Shown in pieces: positions 52,655 to 64,000 of a stretch of DNA of 64,000 nt. Positions within the stretch are counted from its first letter, which is position 1, and every line of letters starts with the position of its first letter. The DNA comes from Volutella citrinella. Its lineage: Eukaryota > Ascomycota > Sordariomycetes > Hypocreales > Nectriaceae. The translations under genes and the position numbers were made by a program. The notes below the pieces were generated by a model. The model saw only the letters and a list, made by a program, of their open reading frames with translations, had not been told where the DNA came from and made no database searches. The stretch spans positions 3,162,001 to 3,226,000 of the forward strand of contig JAWZSP010000008.1 of the NCBI GenBank assembly GCA_034401135.1. The letters are read 5' to 3'.

Positions 52655-55600
52655 ATGTCCTCGGACGATGAACTACAATGCTTTGATGCTATGGATGTAG
52701 ACTGCGACGGAGATTCCGGCGAGCCAACCTATGAATACGACGATGAGCCAAACGCCGAGGACCAAGAAGACTCCAGCGCCGACCAACAGAGCTCCAGTGA
52801 CGACGAAGATAATAATGAAAAAATTTCCGAGGCAGTGAACTCTTGTCTCGAGCTCTTCTCCAGATTTCAAGGGCAAGACCATTCATCAGACACCTCTGCA
52901 GAGCCATCGCAGATAGTTTACGAGCGCCGAACTGAGAGAGACGACTTGGTCAAGGACATGAAGCGAAGCTTTGACCTTTGGATTGACTATACCGGGGCTC
53001 TAGCTGCCGATCTTAGTCGGTCTCTCGATGCGCGCCTGCAAAGCTACAAGGACATCAGGGATATGTCCGTAGAACTGCTTCAGATGCTTGCGAGCAACTT
53101 GGAATGCTGTGGGTTCTGACTCTATGCCATGCCGAACGAGAAGAAAGCTGAATTGACTTTGACTTTGGCCAGTTCTCTCCACATGTGAGGGTCCCGACAG
53201 CGAGCTAGAGAAAGAAGCAGCCAAAGGCATCCGCGATGCGGTTGAAGAACTGCATTTCATGGCGACCGTCATTCGAAAATCTTCTGTCCGAAATCAGAAC
53301 TACAGTCTCTCCTCCGGGTTCGAAAGGGACGAGGATACCTACTTTGGAAACTACGCGTTTCTCATCATCAAGCATACATTTCCCCATGCTCGCCTATCCC
53401 TCTGCAAGCAGCTTGCTGCTTCGATTGCAGCCCGCCGGAAGCGTCTACGCCGTAACATTCAGCACGAGGGGAAACTCAAGAGGAGACGAAAACCGACTCA
53501 AGCAGATAGCCGCCCGGTGCCGACAGACCCAGTTCCTCATTCTCAGCCATCTCGGCCCGAACCTGACGCGTTACCTGCTTGCCTATTGCCACCACTGCAA
53601 GTCGAGAGACAAGCTAATTCTAGAAGATCCATCGACACGAGAAGCAACCTCGACGCCGGAATGGCTCGCCGCCGCTTACGCCTAAAACCGGCACTTTCAA
53701 CCATTAGCAAGGGGTCTTCTGTGCGCCTTTCTGACCGCAAGTATCCTCCTATGCCTAATTTCCAGCCTGGAGACACGGACTGTGCCTGTCCGTATTGCGC
53801 TCGGAGGCTAGCTACCGCGAGGTTAAGGGCAAGTCCTGGATTCTGGGAGTATGCAGTTGTCCCAAACTTACCCCGTGCTCAGCCCGGCTTCTAACTAGGA
53901 CTTAGAGACCACTTGGACGAAGACGTGCAGCCTTACGTTTGCCTATCGGAAAACTGCATATCCCCATTACTCTTCTTTGCTCACATGAAACAGTGGGTTG
54001 ACCATATGAACTCTGTTCATTCGGAGCAGTGGACCAGGACAATTCATATGAGCACCTGGTACTGCGATGCGAATCACGAAATCGAGCAGTTCAACGACGT
54101 TGATAGTTTTATGCAACACATGAAAGATCCGGAAAATCATCCAGGCCGAATGCCGCCAAGCGACTCACAGCTGGATACCCTTTCCAGGAAGAGGCAGAAG
54201 GTTCTAACACGAGTGAATGAGTATTCATGCCCACTGTGCGACTGCATCCCAGATACACTCAAGCCGGTCATTCCGACTGGTGAACCGAAGGCCATTCTAA
54301 AACAGCTGCACAAGCACATTGCCAGCCATATCAAGAGCCTTGCTGTTCTGTCCGTCCCAGCGCTGACCAGCGAAGAAATGCCTCATGATGCCGCTAATGA
54401 GTCTAAATATGACGATAAGGGCCGTCAGCTGAAGGAAGACGAGGAAGCATCCTACCCAAGCGGATATGATGAAGAGCTTCGTGCAGTACCTCTCTCTGAT
54501 GATAGGAATCTGGAACTCCCTCCAATCCTTCTGGATGTTTCTGAGACTCAGAACACACACTGGCAAGATGTTGGATTTCAGCGATGGTACCAAAATGGAG
54601 GAGCCAAGGCCAAGTCTCTGGGCTTGGAAAATGATGCTATCCTTCAGCATTTCGCCCAAATCCAGAATGGTGGCAATGCAAATCGAGAGTCTGAGCCGAT
54701 ATCTTTTAATGATACTCATCTTGTGGTAGGTGCCCCTCGTTTTCATGGAGAGAGTCGATCAGCTGCTAACTCTTTGAAGGACCACACTGTTGAGTTGGGC
54801 GAAGCCGACTACACCGTCGCTTGGGTATGCGGACTTCCAATGGAGGCAGCTACTGCACGAGCGTTCTTCGACGAGGAACATAACTATCCGATATCCGTTT
54901 CTCTTCATCATGCCAACTCATATATATTTGGCAGGATGGGGAGCCACAACGTCGTTATCGTTACCCCGTCTTCTAAGTCGTCCTACAAGTCTATTGCTAC
55001 TAACATCCCCTCAAGTTTGAGCAAAGTTTTCTCCAGAATTCAAATCTACTTGATGGTGGGCATCGGCGCTGGTGCACCAAGTCAGAAGCATGATATCCGC
55101 CTGGGCGATGTCGTAGTTGGTTTCGCTGAGGATGGCGAGGCCGGCGGACACCTTCAATACGATCTTTACAACCGCGCTCGAAGTCAGACCCTCCAACGGA
55201 CGAGAAACTCAGACAAACCACCCAGGGTACTACGGGCTGCAGTTGACGAATTCAGAAAGCAATCTAGGATGCAAGTACACAGCTATGCAGCGGAAATAAA
55301 CACGGCCCTCAGCAATAATCCAGGCCTACCGAAAAGCTTCAATCGACCAGACACCAGCAGCGACAGACTATATTTGCCCGAAGTGTTGCATCCCGCTGGT
55401 AATAAATCAAATTGCGCGGCAGTCTGTGGTACCGAGCCATCCAAACTGATTTTTCGACCGCAACGGATCGGGGACGATGGCAGCCCGGCAATCCACTACG
55501 GCGCTATTGCCTCGGCATCCCAGATTTTGTTGGATGCTTCTCTCAGGGATTCAATTTCCGCCAACGAAAATGTTCTGTGTTTTGAAACCCAACTGACGGA

Positions 55601-57794
55601 ACTGATGAGCAATTTCCCTTGCCTGGTTATCCGTGGTATCTGTGACTACGCGGACTCTCACCGGAACGCGGAATGGGAAGGCTATGCAGCCATGGCGGCT
55701 TCCGCATATGCCAAAGGTCTTCTCGATCGAATACCCCCAGCTAAGGGGGTGTGGCTTGAAGCAGAAAAAAATGAGTGCCATCAGCTGTTCCTGCTCGGAG
55801 CGAACTGTAAGGAGGCCACATACGAGTTATCTAAAGACCGAGTAAGAGAAAGGGTTGAAGAGACGTGTCTGTGGTTCCTCGAGCACGACAACTACCAAAC
55901 GTGGACGAGGCAAGATTCTGGACCCCTGATCGTTTCGGCCGATCCTGGATGTGGAAAGACCGTGCTAGCCAAGTATTTGATCGACTACGGCCTTCCACGA
56001 TCGGCAACCATCTGCTACTTTTTCTTCAGCGACACAGACCACAACAGTGTCCAACAAGCACTATGCGCGCTACTTCACCAACTCTTCTCTGAGAAACCGT
56101 TTCTGCTCGAATATGCCATGACTGTGCTGTATCAAAATGGGCCAAATTTTATCAACTCTCGCAAGTCACTCTGGAAGATTCTAGAAACTACTCTCCAAGA
56201 TCTCAGAACAGGGCCTGTGATTGTGGTTCTCGATGCCCTGGATGAATGTTTGGATTATGAAGACATGATGCGAATTGTCGAGTACAGCTACCGCGATGAA
56301 CAATTGTTTGGTGGCACCCTGAAGTGTCTTATAACATGTCGTCCTTATGAGCATATCATGTTCAAGTTCCGTGGCCTGCTGGATGGTTTCCCGAAATTCT
56401 GGGTACCAGGAGAGGAATACTCAGCAACAATTTGCGGAGAGGTGGATCGAGTCATTACGCACCGGGTCAATCAGCTATCGCTGGAGCACGGCCTCTCGGC
56501 CCAAATCGAGAGTTATTTGGAAAAAAGACTACTGGAGACAAAACACTACACTTATCTCTGGGTTTGCCCCGTTCTGGATGACTTGGAGCAAGGAAACTTT
56601 AAGAAGACGGCAAAGGGTATCAAGTCTGCTCTCGCAACACTCCCAGTCAGCGTCAACCAAGCATATGAGAAAATCTTCGACAACGCCAACAAGGCAGGAG
56701 GCCAAGCTCGCCCGCCGTCCCAGCCAAGCCAACGAGATGCCTTAAGTATCATCTTGGCGGCACGCCGGCCGCCGACTGTCTCAGAAATGCACATTGCGTT
56801 GGCGATAGACAGCACATCCAAGACTTTTCACGACCTTGAATTGGCGGATGACGACCATTTCAAGGAACGTTTCAGAAATTTGTGTGGATTGTTTGTCTCA
56901 TTTCATGAAGACGACATTCATTTCCTTGACCCATCCGCTAGGCGGTTTTTGCTTGCCGATTCGGCCTCACCCACAGCTGTCGTCTCAAGTCCGCGCTGGC
57001 GCCACTCAATCGCCCTTAACCATGCACACGCTGTTCTGGCAAGAGCCTGCGTGCGCTACCTGAGCTTCCTTGACTCTGATGCTAGTTTTATTATAGGTAC
57101 AAGAGGCGAAGCTGGCAGCGATGCCGCTCGCGACAGCTTCTTTGAGTATTCGGCCCAACATTGGGGCTCTCATTTCCGGGACGCCAGCATCATGGATGAC
57201 GATGATATTATCCCATTGGCTATCAGAATCTGTGATCCGGGATCCACAAGCAACTCCATTTGGTTCGCACATTATTGGAAGAATAAATTTGACACTGCAA
57301 CCACTACTCTTACGAATCTCATGGCGGCATCACATTTTGGCCTTGTCTGTATCGTCAAAAGGCTGCTGGAGATGGGCACCATGATCGAGGCAAAAGACCC
57401 TACCTACGGCCAGACGCCTCTGTCGTGGGCCGCCGAGAACGGACACGAGGCAGTGGTGAAACTGCTGCTTGACCGGGGTGCCGACATCGAGACAACAGAC
57501 ACAAAATACGGCCAGACGCCTCTGTCGTGGGCCGCCGAGAACGGACACGAGGCAGTAGTGAAAGTGCTGCTTGAATGGGGTGCTGAGATGGAGACACGCG
57601 ATTTTCCATATGGTCGGGGTCCCCTTTTATGGGCTGCTGAGGGTGGGCATTACGCAGTTGTGAGGCTGCTGCTCCGCCGGGGCGCTATTGTGGACAAACG
57701 TGATCAGGATGGAAACACGGCAGAAATGTTAGCCACCAGGAACGACCACGAGGCAGTGCTACAGGTGTTGAGAGGGGAAACACCCACAGTCTGA
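52655..57794 (+). CDS. NOD-like receptor: zinc-finger-like N-term, PNP_UDP, NACHT, ankyrin repeats
   Basis: Intracellular STAND receptor of 1672 aa. Exons 52655-53108, 53173-53848 and 53906-57794; introns 64 and 57 bp. Order: acidic N-terminus (1-70) and helical domain; basic Pro/Arg-rich linker (about 240-330); Cys/His-rich segments (DCACPYC; PYVCLSENC; YSCPLCDCIP with following His) like degenerate C2H2 fingers (360-520); PNP_UDP nucleoside-phosphorylase-like domain (about 678-986, starting DYTVAWVCGLPMEAATARAF, with YLMVGIGAGAP and VIRGICDYADSH); NACHT with Walker A ADPGCGKT (about 1054) and Walker B VIVVLDALDECLD (about 1148); helical part; four ankyrin repeats (about 1513-1668). This class mediates non-self recognition and cell death in fungi. 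Complete and intact. Confidence 0.9.
57405..57608 (+). repeat. Near-identical 102-bp ankyrin-coding direct repeat
   Basis: Units begin at 57405 and 57507. The first 56 bases of each differ at one position only, far more alike than the flanking ankyrin units. It encodes YGQTPLSWAAENGHEAVVK twice in succession. Such homogenised repeats are known in fungal NLRs under diversifying selection. Confidence 0.9.
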
Positions 57795-58206
57795 AGTTGT
57801 TGAAAGGGAGATTGGTGGAGGGACGACGGCAGAGGAAAGTTGATAGCTACTGGAGGCTGGGGCTGCTACACTGTAGTTTGATCCCCCATTCGTCGTTGCC
57901 TTCATCCCGAATGACCATTACAACGCCAAACAGCACAGTTTGAATTGTCTCATGCCAAATCCCGCTAAAGATATCTGGCCCTTGGCACCCACAGCCCGCA
58001 GGCGTCCGCGCATTCGATACGGCCTTAGATCCTCACACTTGATCCCAGAAGGCATGCCAATAGGCCCGTGGGCCCCGAAACTATAAAGTGCCTCGGAGTG
58101 TTCACATTTATATTTCCGGTCAAGATCTCCTTCGTCGGTGGAGTTGCTATACAAGGCTGGTCCTACAGCCCCGCCTTACGTTCTCCAAAAGGATCTGCAT
58201 GCGAGG
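57795..58206. other. Intergenic, shared 3' region
   Basis: 412 bp between convergent NLR and GH78 genes. Nothing recognised. Confidence 0.5.
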
Positions 58207-60788
58207 CTAGTTGGCTCCAGGACTAGGGGTAATAAAAGATATGTAGTCGGTGAAGCCATGATGCTTTTCACCCTTTCCCGGCAAGCGGCTCATCAAATAA
58301 ACTTGCTTTTCAAGTCTTAAGTCCACCTTTTTCCCACCATCCGAGGTCGTGTGCCAGTTGACCGTGGCCATGTTGTCCGATCCAAGCGCCACCCGCGCAG
58401 CAATCTGTCGACTTAGCTTTAGACGTGGCTTGAACAGAACTCTCTTCGCTCCCGGCTCTAGGATGTGTAAACCAGCTACCTCTACGCAGTATTCGTAGAC
58501 TGGCACGCTTCCCCAGGCATGGCAGTCTGAGCGGTGTCGAACGTCGTCCTCCTCCCACGTTGTGAGGTTGTTCGTCAACATCTGGCGCCACGGCTGCCAA
58601 GTTCGCGCCCAAGCCGACTCGTACACTTCATCTCCGGCAAGAGAAAATGCTCTTAGTGCGTAGAACATCATGACGTAGGAACACCTTGAAAAGCTCGGGT
58701 CGTCAAAGGCGGAAGTGAGAAGGCGTGCGCTTTCTTCAGGGGTCGCAGCACCAGAGAGAACGCCGAAAGCCTGGCAGTGCTGCGAGTATGCTGACGAGTC
58801 AGCAATATCAGCAGTAGAATCTGTGAAGAACTTGCCGTCGAAGCAGTGCTTTCGGACAGCCGCGACGACGGAAGCGGCTTTCGAGATGTACTCGTCCGCA
58901 TGCCCGGGGCGGCCCACGTCTCTAACCAATCGGGCCGCCTGCTTGAGAGTGTAGGCATAGAGCATGCTGAAAAAGGTGTGGCGGTTCGATTTCCTGCCCG
59001 ATGTGGGAACTCCCTTGTCAGGATGCTCCTCAGTCGCCCCCCAGGTGGTGACCCAGTCGACGTACTGCCACACATCCTCCGGGAGACCGCTGACAAGGCC
59101 CAGGGAGTCAATGTGGCGATCAAAGAAGTCAAGGACCCCATCGATCCGAGGCACAAACGATCGAGCATACGCGGTGTCGCCGAAGAACAAGTGGTGATCG
59201 CAGACCTGCAGTATCCAGTATAGTGGGAATCCGGCAATGATCTGGGGGACGTGTGAAGGAAAACGGGACTGGGTCAACCCCTCGGGAGTGACTGAGGCAG
59301 CAAAGTTGGTGATGCATTGTCTCATGAGTCGATCATCGCCCGAGAGAAGATAGTGGAATAAGCCGACTGAGCGAGAGTCCCCGGAGTATCTGCACATTCA
59401 TTGGTCAGCCAGGCAAAAGTGTGCCAGAACGTCGGCAAAGGAAATACGTACTGCAGTTGTTCATAAAATGGACAGTCTGAGTATCCGTCGAACATGCAAT
59501 TCCTCAGGGTCCTGACTGAAACATCCCACATCTCTCTGCTGTCGCTGTCGTCAGCATCATGCCAGCTAGCTTTGACAGCAAGTGGATAGTTGGTCTGAGA
59601 GGCTGTGAAGGAAATAATCTCGAGTGGTTCAGCCCCGGTGTTGATCTCCCATCGCATGACGCGGAAAGTTCTGAACCAGAATGGTTCATATACCACGGCC
59701 TCGGAAGCTGGGATGGTCAACACGGCTTCGTCATGTGGGCCAACGATGTGGCCATTGACAGAATCCAGACGATCGCCCTTGCTACGAAAGAAGGGGTATG
59801 TTGGAGAATCATACTCATAGCCTTCAGAGTAAGTGGCTTTGATTCGGATCTGGCAAGGTTTGGCGGCTGTGAATGACCAACAGGGGAATGCTGTCGAGTG
59901 GACGTCGGCCACAACATCTACCTTGTATGACGAATTCTTTGAAAGGATCAGGGTCGATTTGCCTGACAACATTTCTACCCACTGGTCAGACGATACGTCG
60001 CCCTCGCAGTTGCGAGCGCTGCCTATGGCCACCCTCGACTCTTCTGGAAGTGGGATGCAGCGTGGACGAAGGCGCCAAGGAGGGAGTTCTCCGTTCAGGG
60101 TGTTGAAGTTGTAAGGAACCGGTGTGACGGACTTGGCTGGTTCAGCCGGGGTGACACGCTCATTGATCTGGTTTCGGCTGTGTCAGAGACTTGTCTAGAA
60201 CCGAGAATCGCAAGAAACTCACGTGGAGGAAGACATCCTCCGGCAAACCCTGTGGGAACAAAACTGTGTTATCGATCTCGGCCTGCCAGCCCTCCAGTGA
60301 GTCCAACTGAGGGAACTCATCTCTGGCGTACGGGTCAGAGATGACAGTGATGCCAGGATACGCAGTCCTCTCAAAGGGCATGCCACCACGAGAGGTGGCA
60401 AAATAACGGATGACGACGAAGCAAATCTCATTATCCCCTACCCTGAGGAATGGGACAATGTCAAGCGAGTCATAGTACCAGATGGAGTGGCCGCTTCTCG
60501 CCGGCCCGACAGCAGCACGGGTGCCGTTGACGTAGAGTTTGTAACGCGTGTCGGCCGTGAAGTGCAGAAGAGCATGGTCTGGGAGTGAGCTGAGCGTGAC
60601 GAGGCGCCGGAATCTGACGATGCGCGCGGTTGTGTTGCTGCTAGAACTATCGTTCCAATTGGGGACCCATACCCAATTCGACTGGAGCTTGTTGATGATG
60701 TGCTGTGGGACGATTTAGCATAGTCCAACTAACAACTAGGAGGCGGCTCTTGTACCTGGGTCATGGTTTTGTCGCCCAATGCCTCCAT
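58207..60788 (-). CDS. GH78 alpha-L-rhamnosidase
   Basis: Bacterial-type (Bac_rhamnosid) alpha-L-rhamnosidase, 803 aa. Exons 60756-60788, 60223-60702, 59452-60167 and 58207-59389; introns 53, 55 and 62 bp. The first exon is only 11 codons (start ATG at 60788). Domain order: N-terminal beta-sandwich (RFRRLVTLSSLPDHALLHFTAD and ADTRYKLYVNG split by position), the middle sandwich VYEPFWFRTFRVMRWEI, then the (alpha/alpha)6 catalytic domain with FDGYSDCPFYEQLQYSGDSR (general acid Asp/Glu region), LPEDVWQYVDWVTTWGA and the C-terminal HRSDCHAWGSVPVYEY. No signal peptide, so probably intracellular. Lies in the same orientation 3' of a GH79 gene. Confidence 0.9.
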
Positions 60789-61634
60789 CGTGTCAATAAT
60801 GGGTAGATGAGCAATCGATGGCGGCCCTTGCTGGATGAGGAAAGATATCCGTGCTTGGATGTCACAAAGTTGGCGCACTGATGAAAGGAAGCCAATTTCA
60901 ATGTCGAAGCTCCTTGCAGCTCGTGTTACATGACCCCGACAATGGCGATATCCGCTCGAATGACAAGCTTTTGCCTCGGGTTAGCACGGAACGAACGGCA
61001 AGCTAGGGTGCGGGGGGTGATCGGCAAGGTGTCCGCGCCATCGAGGTTCCTGTAAGTAGCAGTACTAACTACGCTTGCTACCCTTGCCTAGAGTAGTTGT
61101 ACCATCTACCAATAGTTCCATATCATTGCCAGCCGAGTATACCTTCACTTTGACGCTGGACGTCTCCTGTGAAACGTAATTTTGTCAGTATCACAGAGTG
61201 CATTCAATTTGCGAGTGGCAAAACCGCTGGTCACGTCATTTTGGTCCATCACTACAAATTTCGGAGCTGAAGAGAGGGGTCAAAGGCAACAGTTCTTCGG
61301 GGGAGCGTGCGTGACTGCGGGCGTTTGCAACGAAGAAAAATACCATCGCGAAGTGTGCTCATCTTCATTTGTGGCAGTCTAAGATCGGATATAGTTCCAG
61401 TCGTCACGTCAAACCATGGGATCAGCTACACCGAGTTCAACCAGTGGAGGAGAGCTTTAGGTACATCTGCTTGACATTTCGAAACTAAAACGACTATGAA
61501 GACGAGTTCCCGCGACATAGTCCAAAGTACCTAGTAATGACCTAGCCCAATTGTCGCCGAGGCAATTGACCCCCCGCTCTCCGGACACTGGGGATCAAAC
61601 GGCTACATCATCAATTCATCCATGGGCCGAGAGG
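60789..61634. promoter_or_regulatory. Intergenic / promoter of GH78
   Basis: 846 bp between the GH79 stop and the GH78 start. Short unsupported frames only. Confidence 0.45.
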
Positions 61635-63414
61635 CTAGAGGTACACCAACAGCGCCTCCGATGCTTTGACCGTGAACGTAGCCGCACCGGCTGCAACCGA
61701 CACAACTTCATTCTCGCTCTGACCTTTAATCAAACACGATCCATTCTCGAAATATTGTCCTGCAATAGACGGACTAGCCCCCTGGTCAACCCGGGAGGTC
61801 GAGGACGGAGCCGTGAGTCGTTTGGCCGTGACGGTCGACCCAGACAAACCAGTCAGTGTGAAGGACTGCTCAGGACGCACGCCAGCGGTGTAGTAGTCAG
61901 AATTGTAAAGAAGCACTCTGACAGGCTTGCCGGCTTTGTAAATAGCGTAAGCTGCGTAAGAGGTAGTCTGGTCGTCCAGAGGGGCTATCTGGTCTGCACC
62001 GGCGAGGGCAAGTGTAGCAAAGTAGGCGCCGAAGTACGGGGCACCCATCGAGTACTTTCCCCACCAACAGTATTGGCCTGGAAGAAAAGAATATCAGTCT
62101 GAAGCTAATTACAGGCCAGGGGCAAGGGACCTACAGTTACCAATCGTTCCTTGATGAAAGTAGAGCGCCTATGATACGCATTAGCAGTAAGCATGAATCT
62201 GCTGGCAAGCAATACGCACCTCTGTGCCAAGAACCAGGTTCTGCAAAACATAATCAAGGAGCCAAAGTGCTGCGCCGTAAGTTGGGCTGATGCCACCTCC
62301 TCCCTGGGTTGCTATAGCACAGTTAGGATTCAGATCCAGGAACATGACGTGTGACATCGTTTGACTGACCAGAATTCGTCTCCCCAAACACATGCCGTTT
62401 GCCCTTGGCATTGGCCGCAGCAATCTCTGCTTTGAATGGCGCGATTTGAGAGGCAATCGAACTATGCTTCATCAAACTGGCAAGGTTCGCCGTGCTTTTA
62501 GACTGGGGGTAGTTGTGGGAACAGTACTGCTTCACAAATTGGTTCGCATCACCCTCAACGGGGGTGAGACCGGCGATTTTCATGCGAGCTGTGCCCAGAT
62601 AGACACCCGCAGAAATAAGATTGTCTGTGGAAAGGTTCCCGCAGACGTAATCTTGCCATGCTACCTGGGACTTGTAGTCCGCTGCAGCATTCCAAGCGGC
62701 TCCTTGGGCGATGGGATCGCTAGCTGAGAAGACTGCTACCTCTTAGGCGATGAATGAGGAGACAGATCCAGTTGAACTCACGATCTGGTTCATTTCCAAG
62801 CTCTATGGCATGCAGATTCGAGATGGAATCCTTGGCCAGCTTTGCGGCCGCGATGGTATTGGCAAGGTTGTTGAGGCGGCGGTTGAGGCCCAAGGTCACT
62901 CTGCCCCCGTACTCGGAAGCCAAGGAGATGAGCTTTGGACCAAACGTGAGAGTCTGTGGAGCGTCTTTCGGGTCGGCAACCGTGTAGGTCACGGCCTGAG
63001 TGGAGGATGCATCGTATGTGGCCCGATCCCTGTTGCCACGATTGTCAATAGTCTTGCACAGTAGTTTATGTGGTAGTCAAGCAACTTACTGGGTTGTTCC
63101 TCCGATTCTCAGCGGCGGCCAAGTTCCCGTCAGATCCTTGAGGTTCTCGAGACATTTATCCGTTGCGGGTACATCAGTAACATAGCCGGGGAAGGCGAAG
63201 AACTCGAGCCTGAAGGGTACTGGTCAGCGCTTTGCTTCAATCTGCCGCAGGGAAACATCGGGAGGCTTTTAACTCACGATACTCCAACGGGCGCCGCCGA
63301 GAGCTGGACGCTGGCGTTGGTTGGTGGGCTTGGCGGGACACGAAAGTCGAGGCTGGATGCAAGACCGAGGCAGCTCACGAGCCAAGTGACAGCCGAAACT
63401 TGTTTCAGAGACAT
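61635..63414 (-). CDS. Secreted GH79 beta-glucuronidase
   Basis: Secreted glycoside hydrolase family 79 enzyme that releases glucuronic acid (or its 4-O-methyl form) from polysaccharides such as arabinogalactan proteins. 473 aa from seven exons: 63278-63414, 63090-63209, 62782-63029, 62370-62723, 62220-62311, 62141-62168 (28 bp) and 61635-62077. Signal peptide MSLKQVSAVTWLVSCLGLASS. TIM-barrel marks: SLEFFAFPGY, LRIGGTTQDRATYD, AIELGNEPD (acid/base Glu in the NEP motif) and HVFGETNS (nucleophile Glu). The C-terminal beta domain (ALYFHQGTIGQYCWWGKY; VRVLLYNSDYY) is the GH79 C-terminal type. The next gene downstream is a rhamnosidase, which fits joint attack on rhamnosyl-glucuronic acid ends. 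Confidence 0.9.
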
Positions 63415-64000
63415 GTCGGGGGTTGGAATCAATGGATGTGAATTGGTAGTACACAATATGGATCTTGAAGAGTTTGTGGCTCTGGATAGATGGCTGGAGC
63501 CTGTTCTAATTGGCAGCTTATATCCTTCTCCCTATGATACCATCATCTGGTTCATCTCTGTCCCCTTTCGGACTGCCGGAGTCAGTCAGGACTGTCCGGT
63601 TCTCGTATCGCTCCCCGCGAAAGTCCTCGGCTAAGAAAAAGGCGAGTTTCCTTGCAGATCATCTCGCCTATTTCTGCCTCTCGGTACAGAGACGGCCGGT
63701 GTTGTCAAGCCCATCTCGACGTTGACCCGAACTGCGGGTGTGTCTCTCTTGAACCCCTGCATCAGCTCGGTAAAAATTAACACGAATATCCTCGTCTAGG
63801 TGGCCAAATGACCGACGCCACCGCTTTAAGATTCAACCGACTGACCCAAATTGGCACATCAGTCGATAATTAGACCAAAAGAGTGCACCGGCGAGAAGGC
63901 CGGATGATCAGCCAAGTGGAGGTGTACACACCCGCGGCCCGGCCGGCCGGGGCAAACCCCACGTTTTCCCCATGGGTCCCCCGCCCCCCACTAGCTTCGG
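63415..64000. promoter_or_regulatory. Upstream region of the GH79 gene
   Basis: 586 bp to the window end. Short frames only; GC-rich near 63930-64000. No gene recognised. Confidence 0.45.

Noticed and set aside
53236..53685. 149-codon frame overlapping the second exon of the NLR gene
   Set aside because: Alternative frame; the chosen frame joins exon 1 and exon 3 in phase with good splice sites.
1..64000. CRISPR arrays, phage, plasmid origins, riboswitches
   Set aside because: The sequence is eukaryotic with introns; no such elements were seen, and none would be expected.

Overview
The window is nuclear DNA of a filamentous ascomycete (Pezizomycotina). Genes carry short introns of about 45-76 bp with GT..AG ends and CTAAC-like branch sites. 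Intergenic gaps of 0.3-1.6 kb separate protein-coding genes on both strands, and the gene content is typical of Sordariomycetes. A close homologue of the trichothecene 3-O-acetyltransferase family and the overall gene set suggest Hypocreales, but that is inference. Exon boundaries were read by hand from reading-frame continuity and splice signals; no search was run. I saw no rRNA, convincing tRNA, CRISPR array or virus.

Layout. 1-4.6 kb: end of an APC amino-acid/amine permease, a type-I glutamine-synthetase-like enzyme and a class-I glutamine amidotransferase, together resembling a gamma-glutamyl amine catabolic set. 4.7-9.4 kb: a sugar MFS permease divergent from a GH78-type hydrolase. 10.7-17 kb: a decayed RNase H gene, an alcohol dehydrogenase and decayed MFS pieces, with dispersed and tandem repeats. 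17.2-25.7 kb: a STAND-type N-terminal-domain gene divergent from a seven-exon AAA+ ATPase, a TPR remnant and a conserved Cys-rich fungal protein. 26.9-32.4 kb: MFS transporter, beta-hydroxyacid dehydrogenase and cutinase. 33.9-37.5 kb: the divergent high-affinity iron pair FET3/FTR1. 38.3-47.5 kb: an amidoligase-like gene with a premature stop, a mucin-like secreted protein, a wrecked NACHT/ankyrin gene, a MYND protein, a TRI101-like acetyltransferase and a small conserved protein.

48.1-57.8 kb is the most interesting part. A 259-residue gasdermin-like protein lies tail to tail with an 883-residue protein that joins a helical N-terminal domain to an intact subtilisin (S8) domain. That gene shares a 584-bp bidirectional promoter region with a 1672-residue NOD-like receptor (zinc-finger-like N-terminus, nucleoside-phosphorylase domain, NACHT, near-identical ankyrin repeats). 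This matches the known fungal pairing of gasdermins with subtilase-type proteases in regulated cell death and non-self recognition, with a sensor candidate next door.

58.2-63.4 kb: a GH78 alpha-L-rhamnosidase and a GH79 beta-glucuronidase in the same orientation, a plausible pair for removing rhamnose-capped glucuronic acid from plant arabinogalactan or similar glycans.

Several genes are broken, and some in-frame stops fit C-to-T change of a CAG codon (CpA to TpA), the footprint expected of repeat-induced point mutation or its relics.
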